64,000 bases of DNA from RPRB01 sp035519675 (lineage in GTDB: Bacteria > Myxococcota > Myxococcia > Myxococcales > Myxococcaceae): positions 37,526 to 101,525 of the forward strand of contig DATIWB010000025.1 of the NCBI GenBank assembly GCA_035519675.1, written 5' to 3'. The position numbers and the translations under genes were made by a program. Below, one piece after another: positions 33,432 to 41,434 of the stretch. The notes below the pieces were generated by a model that saw only the letters and a program-made list of their open reading frames with translations, did no database searches and was not told the origin of the DNA. How positions within the stretch are numbered: position 1 is the first letter of the stretch; the number at the start of each line of letters is the position of its first letter.

Positions 33432-34984
33432 GGCGCGGGCACCACCTTCAGGTCGCTCAGGTAGCTGGTGCAGACCTGCGGCGGAGTCCCGCCGTCCACG
33501 TACCCCACCCGTTCCACGAAGGAGTTGGTCGCGTAGTCGATGACGTAGAGCCGGCTCGCGGTCTCATCCGCGACGTACACCGCGGTGTTCTGGGCCACGG
33601 CCCGTCCCACGCTGGGGGGCGGCTGCCCCGCGCCCGTGCTCGGCACCCAGGCGGCGATTGGCCGGTCGCTCCCGTCGAGCAGGAGCAGCGCGGTGTTGGT
33701 GACCGCGGTGATCTCGTAGTTCTTGTCCAGCGAGCGGGCGCCGGCGCAGCTGACGAGCATCGGGCTGGCCGCCGACCCCAGCGACAGCGCCCCCAGCCAC
33801 TCCACGTTCTGGCAGGTGTAGGTGCCTGCGTCGGTCACCAGCCCGGGCACCGCCGAGACCGCCGCCTGGCCCTGCTTACTCGGGTCGATGCGGACCACGA
33901 GCGGAGGTCCGTAGTCGGCGCCGGGAGTCAAGCCGTAGAGGCGCAGGACGTTGACCGCCACGTAGACGTAGCCGTTCCGGGCGAGGGCCTGGGTGGGCGA
34001 GGGCAGGTAGAGGCCGCCGTCGGAGACCACGCCGCCACCGGGCAGCGCTGCCACCAGCGGCTGGAGGTCGTAGGTGTCGGTGACCCGGGGGTTGGCCGGA
34101 TCGCTCACCTCCACCCGGACCACCTTCCCCGTTCCGTTCAGCGGCACGAAGAGCGAGGTCCCAATCTTCCCGAAAGGCTCGGGATAGCTCGAGGGATCGA
34201 ACGGCACACCGCCGAGCTCCACGAGGCCCAGACTTCCCGCCCCGCCGGCCAGCAGCTGGCCCGCGTCCGCGGCTGGGGGCCCGCCGAAGATGCGGATGCT
34301 CTGCGCCGCGCTGGCCACCGCGTAGAGCCGCGTGCCGCCATCGGCCGGTTCCACGTAGAGCTGGCTCGTCCCGGGGAAGGAGATGGCCGCCAGCTGCTTC
34401 TTCTCGCTGCTGGCCGTGGCCAGGTCGGCCAGCGGGATCTCGAACAGGCTCGCGCTGGTGCTGTCCGCGTAGAGCAGCGCCGACCCCAGGACGCCGAGCG
34501 CGTCCGGGAACGAGGCACCGGGCGGGTTCAGCGGGGCCTCGAGCACCAGCCCTCCCGGTGTGTCCTGGATCCTCCGCACCGCGCCCACGTTGAGCCCGGA
34601 GATGCACCCGGCCATCAGCGCGGTCTGGCAGCCGCCCGAGGAGCAGTCCTGGCAGATGCCCTGGTTGCAGGCCTGCTGGTCGCCACAGGTGAGCCCGCAG
34701 GTCCCGCAGTTCCGCGGGTCGGAGGCGACGTTGGTGCAAAGCCCGCCGCAGACGTCCTGGCCCACCGGGCAGACGCAGGCGCCGGCCACGCAGACGTTGC
34801 CACCGCTGCAGGCCGAGCCGCACGAGCCGCAGTTCTTGCTGTCGGTCTGCGTCGCGACACAGGTGTCGCCGCAGCGCACGGTGCCACTGACGCACTGGAG
34901 CTCGCTGGAGGACAGGCAGCCGGGCAGCGCCGCCGCGGCGGCCAGCAGGAGAGCGGCGATGGCCACCCTGGAAGACGACGTCAT
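33428..34984 (-). CDS. Cys-rich, beta-propeller-like lipoprotein of the B12 operon (BtuG analogue candidate)
   Basis: A 518-residue lipoprotein (lipobox AALPGC). After the anchor come about 90 residues with spaced Cys pairs (NCGSCGSACSGG, NCGTCGLTCGDQ, the 'stigma' pattern common in myxobacterial surface proteins). Then about 380 residues of repeated beta-strand units such as SLFVPLNGTGKVVRVEVSD, NGYVYVAVNVLRLYG and TAVYVADETASRLYVIDYAT, as in YncE/NHL beta-propellers. It sits between btuB (ATGA overlap) and btuF (GTGA overlap) and is under the same cobalamin riboswitch. Bacteroides BtuG, a propeller lipoprotein that captures B12 at BtuB, is the obvious functional parallel; direct homology was not tested. 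A carrier for B12 binding or handoff is an inference. Confidence 0.8.
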   Translation of the reverse strand: MTSSSRVAIAALLLAAAAALPGCLSSSELQCVSGTVRCGDTCVATQTDSKNCGSCGSACSGGNVCVAGACVCPVGQDVCGGLCTNVASDPRNCGTCGLTCGDQQACNQGICQDCSSGGCQTALMAGCISGLNVGAVRRIQDTPGGLVLEAPLNPPGASFPDALGVLGSALLYADSTSASLFEIPLADLATASSEKKQLAAISFPGTSQLYVEPADGGTRLYAVASAAQSIRIFGGPPAADAGQLLAGGAGSLGLVELGGVPFDPSSYPEPFGKIGTSLFVPLNGTGKVVRVEVSDPANPRVTDTYDLQPLVAALPGGGVVSDGGLYLPSPTQALARNGYVYVAVNVLRLYGLTPGADYGPPLVVRIDPSKQGQAAVSAVPGLVTDAGTYTCQNVEWLGALSLGSAASPMLVSCAGARSLDKNYEITAVTNTALLLLDGSDRPIAAWVPSTGAGQPPPSVGRAVAQNTAVYVADETASRLYVIDYATNSFVERVGYVDGGTPPQVCTSYLSDLKVVPAP

Positions 34985-36933
34985 GGAGACCCCTCGATGG
35001 GCACGGACGGCATGGTGGTGGTGTTGGAGCGCCCCAGGTCGAGGCGCAGGCTGACGGAGGCGAAGAACGCTCGGCCCGGGAGCGGGTAGCCGGCGAAGTC
35101 CTCGGTGTGAACGTCGCCGAGATTGGTGCCGGTGACCGAGAGTACGAGCTGCGGCCGCCGGAGGATCATCACCTCGACCCCGGCGTCGACCAGGGCCCGC
35201 GCTCCGATGGCGAGCGCCTCGGTGTTGGTGCGATCGACGAACATCTCCGACTGCGCGCGGAGCGCCGCCCGGAGGCGGAACCGTTCGGGGCCGAGCACCA
35301 GACGCGCCGTTCCCCGGTGCCGCGGGCGGAAGGGGATCTCCTTGCCGAAGTAGGGAGCGACGTCGCGGATGTTCTCGGTGAAGAGGAGCGTGTAGCTGCC
35401 GCCCAGCTGCACCCAGCTCGCCGGGTCGAGGTGGCCCTCCACCTCGAGCCCCCAGGCCCGCACCGCCGAGAGGTTCCGCGGCCGGGCTGCCAGCGGGGGC
35501 CGGAGCTCGTAGATGATGAGGTTCTGGTACTGCGCGGCGAAGCCGGCGAGCCGCAGCAGCCCCGACGCGCCGGAGACGGACACCCCGCCGTCGACGAACA
35601 CCCCGCGCTCGGGCTGGAGGTCCGGATTCACCAGGGTGGTCCCGGTGGGGATGAACAGCTCGAGGAACGACGGGACCCGGAACGACTGGCCCACGTTCCC
35701 CTGGAGCGTCACGCCGGCCGGAAGGGACCAGGAGGCGCCGAGCTTGGGGGAGAGCCCGACGAACGTCCCCGCCTGGTCGAGCCGGAGCGAGGGGACGATG
35801 GAGACTCGGTCCTGTGCGAGCCGCCACTCGTCCTGGACGGACACCGAGGTGATGGCCCACCGCGGCGCGCCGGTGCTCGCATCGGCAAAGGACAGACCCA
35901 GCGAGGCGGACGCGGAGAGCCAGTGGTGGCCGATGGGCAGCGTCCCGTCCCAGGAGAGCGCCGCCTGCCACCAGCGGGTGTCCTCGGCGAGCATCGGGCC
36001 GGAGAAGGTGTTCGCCTCCCGCCGTGTGTCGAGCCGGATGGAGGTGTCCGCTCCCGAGGCGAAGCGGCGCGACAGCCGCAGCCCCGCCTGGAGGCCGAGG
36101 AAGTCCTGGTGCGCGTCGGGCGTGGGCGCGTACACCGTCCCGGCGAGCCCTCGGGACACCGCGCTCAGCTGGACGAGCCCGTCGAGACGCCAGGTGCCCA
36201 GCCGCCCGCCGCCCTTGGCCAGGCCGCCCACCCAGCTGGCCTGGTTGTTCTCGCGGACGAGCGTCTGGGGCTTGCTCGCAGGGTTCCCGGCGAGCGGGTC
36301 GTAGGTGTAGCTGAAGTCCCCGTCGGTATGTCCGGCGTGCAGCTCGAGCAGCCCCGAGCCATCGAGGACCGGCCCGGACACGCTCGCCGTGCCCTGGGTG
36401 CTGGCGAAGCTCCCGTGCGCCAGATCCGCCGAGACGACGGGGTCGCCCGCGCTCCGGGTCACGAGGTTCACCACCCCGCCGAGGGCGCCGGCCCCGTAGC
36501 GCGCGCCCGCCCCGCCCCGCAGCACCTCCACCCGCTGGAGCCCGGCCAGCGGAACGAGGCTCAGGTCGGCGATGCCCCCGAGGCCGTTCAAGGGCACCCC
36601 GTCGAGGAGCACCAGCACGCCGGTGCTCGAGGCTCCGCGCAAGGTGAGCTGCTCGCTCTGCCCGAGCCCGCCGCTCTGCTGCAGCGCCACGCCCGGGGAC
36701 TCGGCGACGAGGGAGCCCACGGTGGGGACCTCCGCCTGCCGGCCCTCGACCTCGACGAGGGTGGTCAGCCCGGTCGGGTCACGGACCAGCGGGGACTCGG
36801 GAGGAGGAGGCGCGGCCGGGACGGGCACGTCCACCGGCGGCAGCTCCACCGCCGCCGGGGACTGGCCCCAGGCGATCGACGCCACGCTCAATGCCGGACC
36901 GAGACAAGCCCGGGCCCATCGCCATCCGCCCAT
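34981..36933 (-). CDS. btuB: TonB-dependent outer-membrane cobalamin receptor
   Basis: A 650-residue receptor with an N-terminal signal peptide, then a plug domain (about 55-165; VGSLVAESPGVALQQSGGLG, TLRGASSTGVLVLLDGVPLNG, VEVLRGGAGARYGAGALGGV) and a 22-strand barrel ending in an aromatic-rich strand (GRAFFASVSLRLDL). It imports corrinoids using TonB. Assignment to B12 and not a siderophore rests on the cobalamin riboswitch directly upstream and on the BtuFCD genes that follow. The ATG at 36933 has GGAAGG 6 bp upstream, and that site is buried in a hairpin. Confidence 0.93.
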   Translation of the reverse strand: MGGWRWARACLGPALSVASIAWGQSPAAVELPPVDVPVPAAPPPPESPLVRDPTGLTTLVEVEGRQAEVPTVGSLVAESPGVALQQSGGLGQSEQLTLRGASSTGVLVLLDGVPLNGLGGIADLSLVPLAGLQRVEVLRGGAGARYGAGALGGVVNLVTRSAGDPVVSADLAHGSFASTQGTASVSGPVLDGSGLLELHAGHTDGDFSYTYDPLAGNPASKPQTLVRENNQASWVGGLAKGGGRLGTWRLDGLVQLSAVSRGLAGTVYAPTPDAHQDFLGLQAGLRLSRRFASGADTSIRLDTRREANTFSGPMLAEDTRWWQAALSWDGTLPIGHHWLSASASLGLSFADASTGAPRWAITSVSVQDEWRLAQDRVSIVPSLRLDQAGTFVGLSPKLGASWSLPAGVTLQGNVGQSFRVPSFLELFIPTGTTLVNPDLQPERGVFVDGGVSVSGASGLLRLAGFAAQYQNLIIYELRPPLAARPRNLSAVRAWGLEVEGHLDPASWVQLGGSYTLLFTENIRDVAPYFGKEIPFRPRHRGTARLVLGPERFRLRAALRAQSEMFVDRTNTEALAIGARALVDAGVEVMILRRPQLVLSVTGTNLGDVHTEDFAGYPLPGRAFFASVSLRLDLGRSNTTTMPSVPIEGSP

Positions 36934-36938
36934 CGTCC

Positions 36939-36970
36939 GCCTTCCACTCTCTTCGCCGAAGAGAGAAGGC
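36939..36970 (-). promoter_or_regulatory. Hairpin sequestering the btuB ribosome binding site
   Basis: On the minus strand CTCTCTTC-GGC-GAAGAGAG forms a perfect 8-bp stem (36947-36965). An outer stem GCCTT/AAGGC closes it, with AAGGC being part of the btuB Shine-Dalgarno GGAAGG. The ribosome site is thus paired when the hairpin forms, as expected for a translational OFF switch of the riboswitch. Confidence 0.65.
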
Positions 36971-36997
36971 CTTCTGTGGTCGCCGGGGTCTCCGGCG

Positions 36998-37235
36998 CCG
37001 CACCCTCGGGCAGGTCTCCTGGCTCACGGATCCGGACGGTGGGCGGCGCCCCGATGGCGCCTTCACGTCCGCGTTCGTCCTCCCACCTTCCCGCGGAACG
37101 TGCTGCCGTCCGCAGTGGCGACCGACGGAGGATGTCGAACCGGCCCGGTTCCTCGGGCCGCTCCGTTCACAGTGGCGGGACCGCGCCGGACTCTCACCGG
37201 CTTCCCTGTTGGGCCCGACATGGGCACCCGGGGGC
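36998..37235 (-). ncRNA. Cobalamin (AdoCbl) riboswitch
   Basis: On the minus strand the conserved elements occur in order: GGGTGCC near the 5' end (37221-37229), GGGCCCAACAGGGAAGCCGG (complement of about 37197-37216), TGAGAGTCCGG, GGTCCCGCCACTGTGA, and finally the B12-box-like AGCCAGGAGACCTGCC (complement of 37009-37024). Spacing fits the class. It lies 65 bp upstream of btuB and should shut the six-gene operon when cobalamin is plentiful. Outer limits are approximate. Confidence 0.93.
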
Positions 37236-37241
37236 AGGCGG

Positions 37242-37254
37242 CTGTGTGACACAG
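37242..37254. promoter_or_regulatory. Perfect inverted repeat CTGTG-TGA-CACAG
   Basis: A 13-bp perfect dyad lies just upstream of the riboswitch, between it and the divergent TonB-C-like lipoprotein gene at 37342. It could be an operator controlling one or both directions, or chance. Confidence 0.35.
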
Positions 37255-37341
37255 GGGCCGGGCGTGGCGCAAGAGCGTGCGACTCCTGGTGAAGGCTTTT
37301 GCATTGACCGGTTGCGGCGCGTGCTCGACGCTGGCTGGACG

Positions 37342-37866
37342 ATGCGCCTGCGCTCCTGTCTGTTGCTCCTCGCCGCCCTCGGCTGTGTCCACGGCTTCAA
37401 CCCGGTCGGGATGAAGCACTGGTACCCGCCGCCCGACACCGACACCGTGCAGCTGTGCACCGGGGACCGCGCGAGCCGCTGCACGGACCAGGCGCTGGCG
37501 CTCATCGACCCCGCGGCGCAGCAGAAGGAGCCCGACCGCGCGGCCCGGCTGCTCGGCGCTGCCTGCGAACAGGGCGACGGGCGCGCCTGCGGCACGCTCG
37601 ACACCCGCTTCACCGCCCCGAAGCGGCTCGACCCGCTGCCGAACGACATCGGGCACGGGCCGCCGAAGGCCTCCACCTCCTACGGCGAGGTGGCCTGCAC
37701 GGTGACGGTGCAGGGCGAGGCCATCAAGTGCCGGGGCATCCAGAACGGCGGGTACAACGCCACCTACACCGAGCACCTGCTCCGCAACCGCTACACGCCG
37801 GCCAAGCTCGACGGTCAGCCGTTCGAGAGCGAGTACATCGAGCGCTACGTCATCCAGGGGGACTGA
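37342..37866 (+). CDS. Lipoprotein with Sel1-like segment and TonB-C-like end
   Basis: A 174-residue protein. MRLRSCLLLLAALGC is a lipoprotein signal. Residues about 45-95 contain a single Sel1-like helix pair (ARLLGAACEQGDGRACGTL). The C-terminal half (YGEVACTVTVQGEAIKCRGI, ending EYIERYVIQGD) resembles the TonB C-terminal fold. There is no membrane anchor beyond the lipid, so it is not a normal TonB. It diverges from the B12 operon; a link is possible but only by position. Confidence 0.65.
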   Translation: MRLRSCLLLLAALGCVHGFNPVGMKHWYPPPDTDTVQLCTGDRASRCTDQALALIDPAAQQKEPDRAARLLGAACEQGDGRACGTLDTRFTAPKRLDPLPNDIGHGPPKASTSYGEVACTVTVQGEAIKCRGIQNGGYNATYTEHLLRNRYTPAKLDGQPFESEYIERYVIQGD

Positions 37867-37890
37867 AGCCTCATCGCTGGAGCGCGGGGG

Positions 37891-39951
37891 CTACCAGACC
37901 CTGCACACCTTCTCCGCAGGCTTGGTCATCGGCGCGCCGGGCTTGCACGAGAAGGCCTGGCCGAACTCGGGCATGTTCACCACCAGGCCGTTCACCCGGT
38001 ATCTCGGCGGCGAGTGCGGATCGGTGCGCGCCCGGAGCCGGGCGATCTGCGGCCGCACGTTGGCGCAGGTCCACTGGGCGTAGCCGACGAAGAAGCGCTG
38101 ATCCGGAGTGAGTCCGTCGACGGGGGCGAGCCGCTGCGCCGCGGTCGCCGTCCTCCAGGCGCGGTAGGCGAGCACCGCCCCGCCCAGGTCCGCCACGTCC
38201 TCGCCGAGAGTGAGCTTGCCGTTCACGTGAACGTCGTCCACCGCGATGTAGCTCGAGTACTGGTCCGACACGCACGCCGACCGCCGGTTGAACTCGTCGG
38301 CGTCCTGCTTGGTCCACCAGTCCTTCAGGTTGCCCTTGGCGTCGTACTGCCGGCCCTCGTCGTCGAACCCGTGGGTCAGCTCGTGGCCGATGGTGCCGCC
38401 GGTGTTCCCGTAGCCCGGCGCGGCATCCATCTTCGGGTCGTAGAGCGGCGGCTGGAGCACGCCGGCAGGGAAGTTCATGTCGTTCATCGAGGGGCTGTAG
38501 TAGGCGTTCACAGTCTGCGGCGTCATCTCCCACTCGCCGCGGTCCACGGGCTTTCCGATGCGGCCGAGGAGCCGGGCTGCCTCGAACTGCATGGCGCGCG
38601 TGACGTTTCCGTGGAAATCGTCCCGGGCGAGCCTGATGGAGGAGTAGTCGCGCCAGCGGTCCGGGTAGCCGATCTTGTTCGCCATCGCGGCGAGCTTCTC
38701 CACCGCCCGCGCGCGCGTGGGTGGAGACATCCACTCCAGCGTCCGCAGGTCCTCCTCCATCGCGTGCTCGATGCCGAGCACCATGGCCAGCGTCCTCTCC
38801 TTGAGCTCGGACGAGAAGTTCTTCGCCACGAAGACCTGTCCCAGCGCCTCGCCCAGGTCCCGGTCCACCCAGCGGACACAGCGCTTCCACCGCGGTGCCA
38901 TCTGCTCGGTGCCGGTGAGGTACTTGCCGTGGAAGGCGAAGTCCTCGTCCACGAAGGCGCGTGAAAGGTACCGGGCGCTCACGTTCACCAGGTGCCAGCG
39001 GAGGTAGCGTTTCCAGTCCGCGAGGGGGCGGCGCTTCAGCTCGCGCTCGAGCGCCTGGAAGTAGCTGGGCTGGCTCACGTTGAGCACCTTCGTCGCCGGA
39101 ACGCCGGCGGTGGCCAGGTAGGTCTTCCAGTCGAACGTCGGGGCCATCGCGATCAGCTTCTCCCGCGGGAGCCGGTGGTAGAGCTTGTACGGGTCGCGCT
39201 GCTCGACGCGGGTGAGGGTGGCCCTGGCCAGCGTGGTCTCGATGTCCATCACCAGCCTGGCGGTCGCCTTCGCCGATCCGCCGTCGTCGCCCAGGAGCTG
39301 GAGCGTCTTCACCAGATGCTCCTGGTACTTGCTGCGCTGCTCCTTCGCCTTCGCGTCCTGCTCCAGGTAGTCGTCCCGGTCGGGAAGGCCGATGCCGCCG
39401 GCGTACACCGCGGCGATGTACTGGGTGGCGTCGGAGGCATCCTGCTCGGCGTCGAAGCCGAACATCAGCCGCCCGGTCCGGGTGGCGAGGTGCTGCCGCG
39501 CCACCCACTCGGCGAGCCCCTTGCGATCCTTCACCTGGGCCAGCGCCTCCAGCGCGGGGGCGAGTGGACTGCTCCCCAGCGACTCGATGCGCGCCTCGTC
39601 CATGCACGCTGCGAAGTAGTCGCCGATCTCCTCCTGTATCGGGCTCCGCGCCGCGGAGGAGTCCGCGGCCGTCTGGAGCAAGCCCCAGAGGTGCCGCTCG
39701 ATGTCGGCCTCGAGCTTGCCAAACACGCTCCAGGCGCCCTGGTCCGGCGGGATGGGGTTCTTCGCCATCCAGCCCCCACACGAATAGGCGAAGAAGTCCA
39801 CGCAGGGGTCGACGCTCCGGTCCATCGACGCCGGGTCGAGCCCGGGCGTGTAGGGGAGCGTGGGGAGCGGCGACTCGGCGGGGCCCGGCGCGGGCCCGGC
39901 GGCGAGCGCGGCGGATCCGAGCAGCGCGGCGAGCAGGAGTCCGGGACGCAT
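37891..39951 (-). CDS. M13 family metallopeptidase (neprilysin-like)
   Basis: A 686-residue exported peptidase with a signal peptide (MRPGLLLAALLGSAALAAG). The N-terminal M13 domain (RSVDPCVDFFAYSCGGWMA) is followed by the catalytic domain: NAYYSPSMNDMNFPAGVLQPP, the zinc motif GHELTHGFDDEG, and the third ligand in LGEDVADLGG. It ends with the family tail CRVW. It should cleave peptides in the envelope or outside the cell. A decayed second copy lies directly upstream on the same strand. Confidence 0.96.
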   Translation of the reverse strand: MRPGLLLAALLGSAALAAGPAPGPAESPLPTLPYTPGLDPASMDRSVDPCVDFFAYSCGGWMAKNPIPPDQGAWSVFGKLEADIERHLWGLLQTAADSSAARSPIQEEIGDYFAACMDEARIESLGSSPLAPALEALAQVKDRKGLAEWVARQHLATRTGRLMFGFDAEQDASDATQYIAAVYAGGIGLPDRDDYLEQDAKAKEQRSKYQEHLVKTLQLLGDDGGSAKATARLVMDIETTLARATLTRVEQRDPYKLYHRLPREKLIAMAPTFDWKTYLATAGVPATKVLNVSQPSYFQALERELKRRPLADWKRYLRWHLVNVSARYLSRAFVDEDFAFHGKYLTGTEQMAPRWKRCVRWVDRDLGEALGQVFVAKNFSSELKERTLAMVLGIEHAMEEDLRTLEWMSPPTRARAVEKLAAMANKIGYPDRWRDYSSIRLARDDFHGNVTRAMQFEAARLLGRIGKPVDRGEWEMTPQTVNAYYSPSMNDMNFPAGVLQPPLYDPKMDAAPGYGNTGGTIGHELTHGFDDEGRQYDAKGNLKDWWTKQDADEFNRRSACVSDQYSSYIAVDDVHVNGKLTLGEDVADLGGAVLAYRAWRTATAAQRLAPVDGLTPDQRFFVGYAQWTCANVRPQIARLRARTDPHSPPRYRVNGLVVNMPEFGQAFSCKPGAPMTKPAEKVCRVW

Positions 39952-40030
39952 GGCGTGTCCTTCCGTCGAAGCGCCGCCGACCGTACCCGCTGCTTTCCCA
40001 GAGCCGTCATGCGCCTTTGGTCGTACGGAC

Positions 40031-40346
40031 TCACCAGAGCTTGCAGACCTTCTCCGCCGGCTTGGTCATCGGCTGTCCCGGCTTGCACCCGAACGCGCGG
40101 GTGAGCTCGGGAGCCCCCCAGAGGTGGCGCTCGATCTCGTTCTGGAGCTTTTCGTAGGATTGAGCGTCGGCCAGCCGCCACACGAGTCGGCGTAGAGGTC
40201 CACGCACGGGTCCACGCTCCGCTCCATGAAGCGTGGGTCCTGCCCCGGCGCGTAGGGCAGCGTCGGTAGGGCCGAGTCGCCACCGGACAGCTCCGAGCAA
40301 CCGCGCCGCAGCCGAGGAGAAGGACGGGAAGAAGGAGTCGTCGCAT
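40031..40346 (-). pseudogene. Decayed tandem copy of the M13 peptidase
   Basis: The minus strand spells, in three different frames: a signal-peptide start (MRRLLLPVLLLGCGAVA, from 40346); then ALPTLPYAPGQDPRFMERSV and PCVDLYADSCGGW, matching the N-terminus of the intact gene; then NEIERHLWG joined directly to APELTRAFGCKPG and MTKPAEKVCKLW, matching its last 28 residues. At least two frameshifts and an internal deletion of roughly 590 codons are needed. It lies 79 bp upstream of the intact copy. Confidence 0.85.
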
Positions 40347-40621
40347 CGGCGTCCTGGATTCGAGGGGAGGCCGGACCCGACTTCGTGCCTCGCTGGTGAC
40401 CGACGGCGTCTGCAGCGAGCGGACCACGACCCCACGAGCGGGGATGGACTGAACACCCGTCCAGAATGGCGGAGGGCCGGTCCCGCCGCCTGGACCGCTG
40501 CTGCGCCCCCGCTCGATGGAGACCGCCCTGGCACGCCCGCTGCTCGAGCCGCCTGCGTGCGGTCCGCATCGACGGGCCGACGCCGGGCCATGTCGGTCCG
40601 GTCAGGGCGTGGAGGTGGAAG

Positions 40622-40852
40622 GTGCTGACGACAGGAAAGCGGCTGGCGGTGTTCTCCATCCGCGAGGGGAAGGGTGGGACGGTCTGGGTGCGAGCAGGGT
40701 CGGCGTTCGTGAACCGCGATGGCTCACTGAACGTGCTGCTCGACGTGCTGCCGCTCGACGGGAAGCTGCACGTGCGCGAGGCGGGCGACCGTCGCGAGGC
40801 TCCCGGGGCGGCGGCCGAGCCGACGCTGGCGGCCGTGGGAGGTGCCCAGTGA
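40622..40852 (+). CDS. Small conserved-looking protein upstream of comEA, unknown
   Basis: A 76-residue protein. GTG 40622 has GGAGG a few bases upstream and is followed by a compact, beta-rich segment (VLTTGKRLAVFSIREGK, TVWVRAGSAFVNRDGSLNVL, VLPLDGKLHVRE) and an Ala-rich tail. No signal peptide. Its stop overlaps the comEA start as GTGA, so the two are coupled. Function unknown; the DGSLNV-type core recalls small proteins often annotated only as hypothetical. Confidence 0.7.
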   Translation: MLTTGKRLAVFSIREGKGGTVWVRAGSAFVNRDGSLNVLLDVLPLDGKLHVREAGDRREAPGAAAEPTLAAVGGAQ

Positions 40853-41247
40853 CCGCGCGTGGAGTGGTGCTCGCCGCGGCGGTGCTCTCGGCCAGCTGGG
40901 CGCAGGCCGCCCCGGTCCCGCCGGGCTCGGTGACGGCCGGGAAGGCCAAGCGGGCCGTCGGGACGGGGGTGCTGAACCTGAACACCGCCACCCTGGACCA
41001 GCTCGATGCGCTCCCAGGCATCAGCCCGAAGGTCGCCTCGGGGATGGTCGCCGAGCGCGCGGCGCGCCCCTTCAGCCGTCCCGAGGACGTGATGCGGGTC
41101 CGGGGCGTGAGCAAGCAGCGCTTCGAGCGGCTTCGGCAGCACCTGACGGTGACCGGCCCGACCAGCTTCGTGCCCGCATCGGGCCGGTCGAAGACCGGCG
41201 GTCCGAAGGCCCGCGCCCGGCAGCATCCGACGGGCACGCACCTCTGA
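40849..41247 (+). CDS. comEA: ComEA-like helix-hairpin-helix DNA-binding protein
   Basis: A 132-residue exported protein: signal peptide (VVLAAAVLSASWAQAAP), a short linker, and a tandem helix-hairpin-helix domain (LNLNTATLDQLDALPGISPK, then FSRPEDVMRVRGVSKQRFERL). Such proteins bind incoming DNA in the periplasm during natural transformation, though related HhH proteins have other roles. The basic tail (KTGGPKARARQH) would aid DNA binding. No comEC or pilus gene lies nearby in the window. Confidence 0.85.
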   Translation: MTARGVVLAAAVLSASWAQAAPVPPGSVTAGKAKRAVGTGVLNLNTATLDQLDALPGISPKVASGMVAERAARPFSRPEDVMRVRGVSKQRFERLRQHLTVTGPTSFVPASGRSKTGGPKARARQHPTGTHL

Positions 41248-41434
41248 GCCCTTCCGGCCGGCGCCTCCGGGACGACCCGGGGGTGCCTGCCACGTTCAGC
41301 GGCTGCCATCCCGGTCGGCCGCACCACTTCCCAGGACACCCCACCACAGGCCATGCTCTGGAGGTCCATCCAGGAAGGACGGAGCGGGGTCCGGGGTTGT
41401 CGCCTGGTTCCGCTCGCGCGCCTCCCAATCTGCC

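Noticed and set aside
37009..37260. Cys/Arg-rich open frames over the cobalamin riboswitch
   Set aside because: The conserved RNA elements explain the sequence; the frames have no start signals or families.
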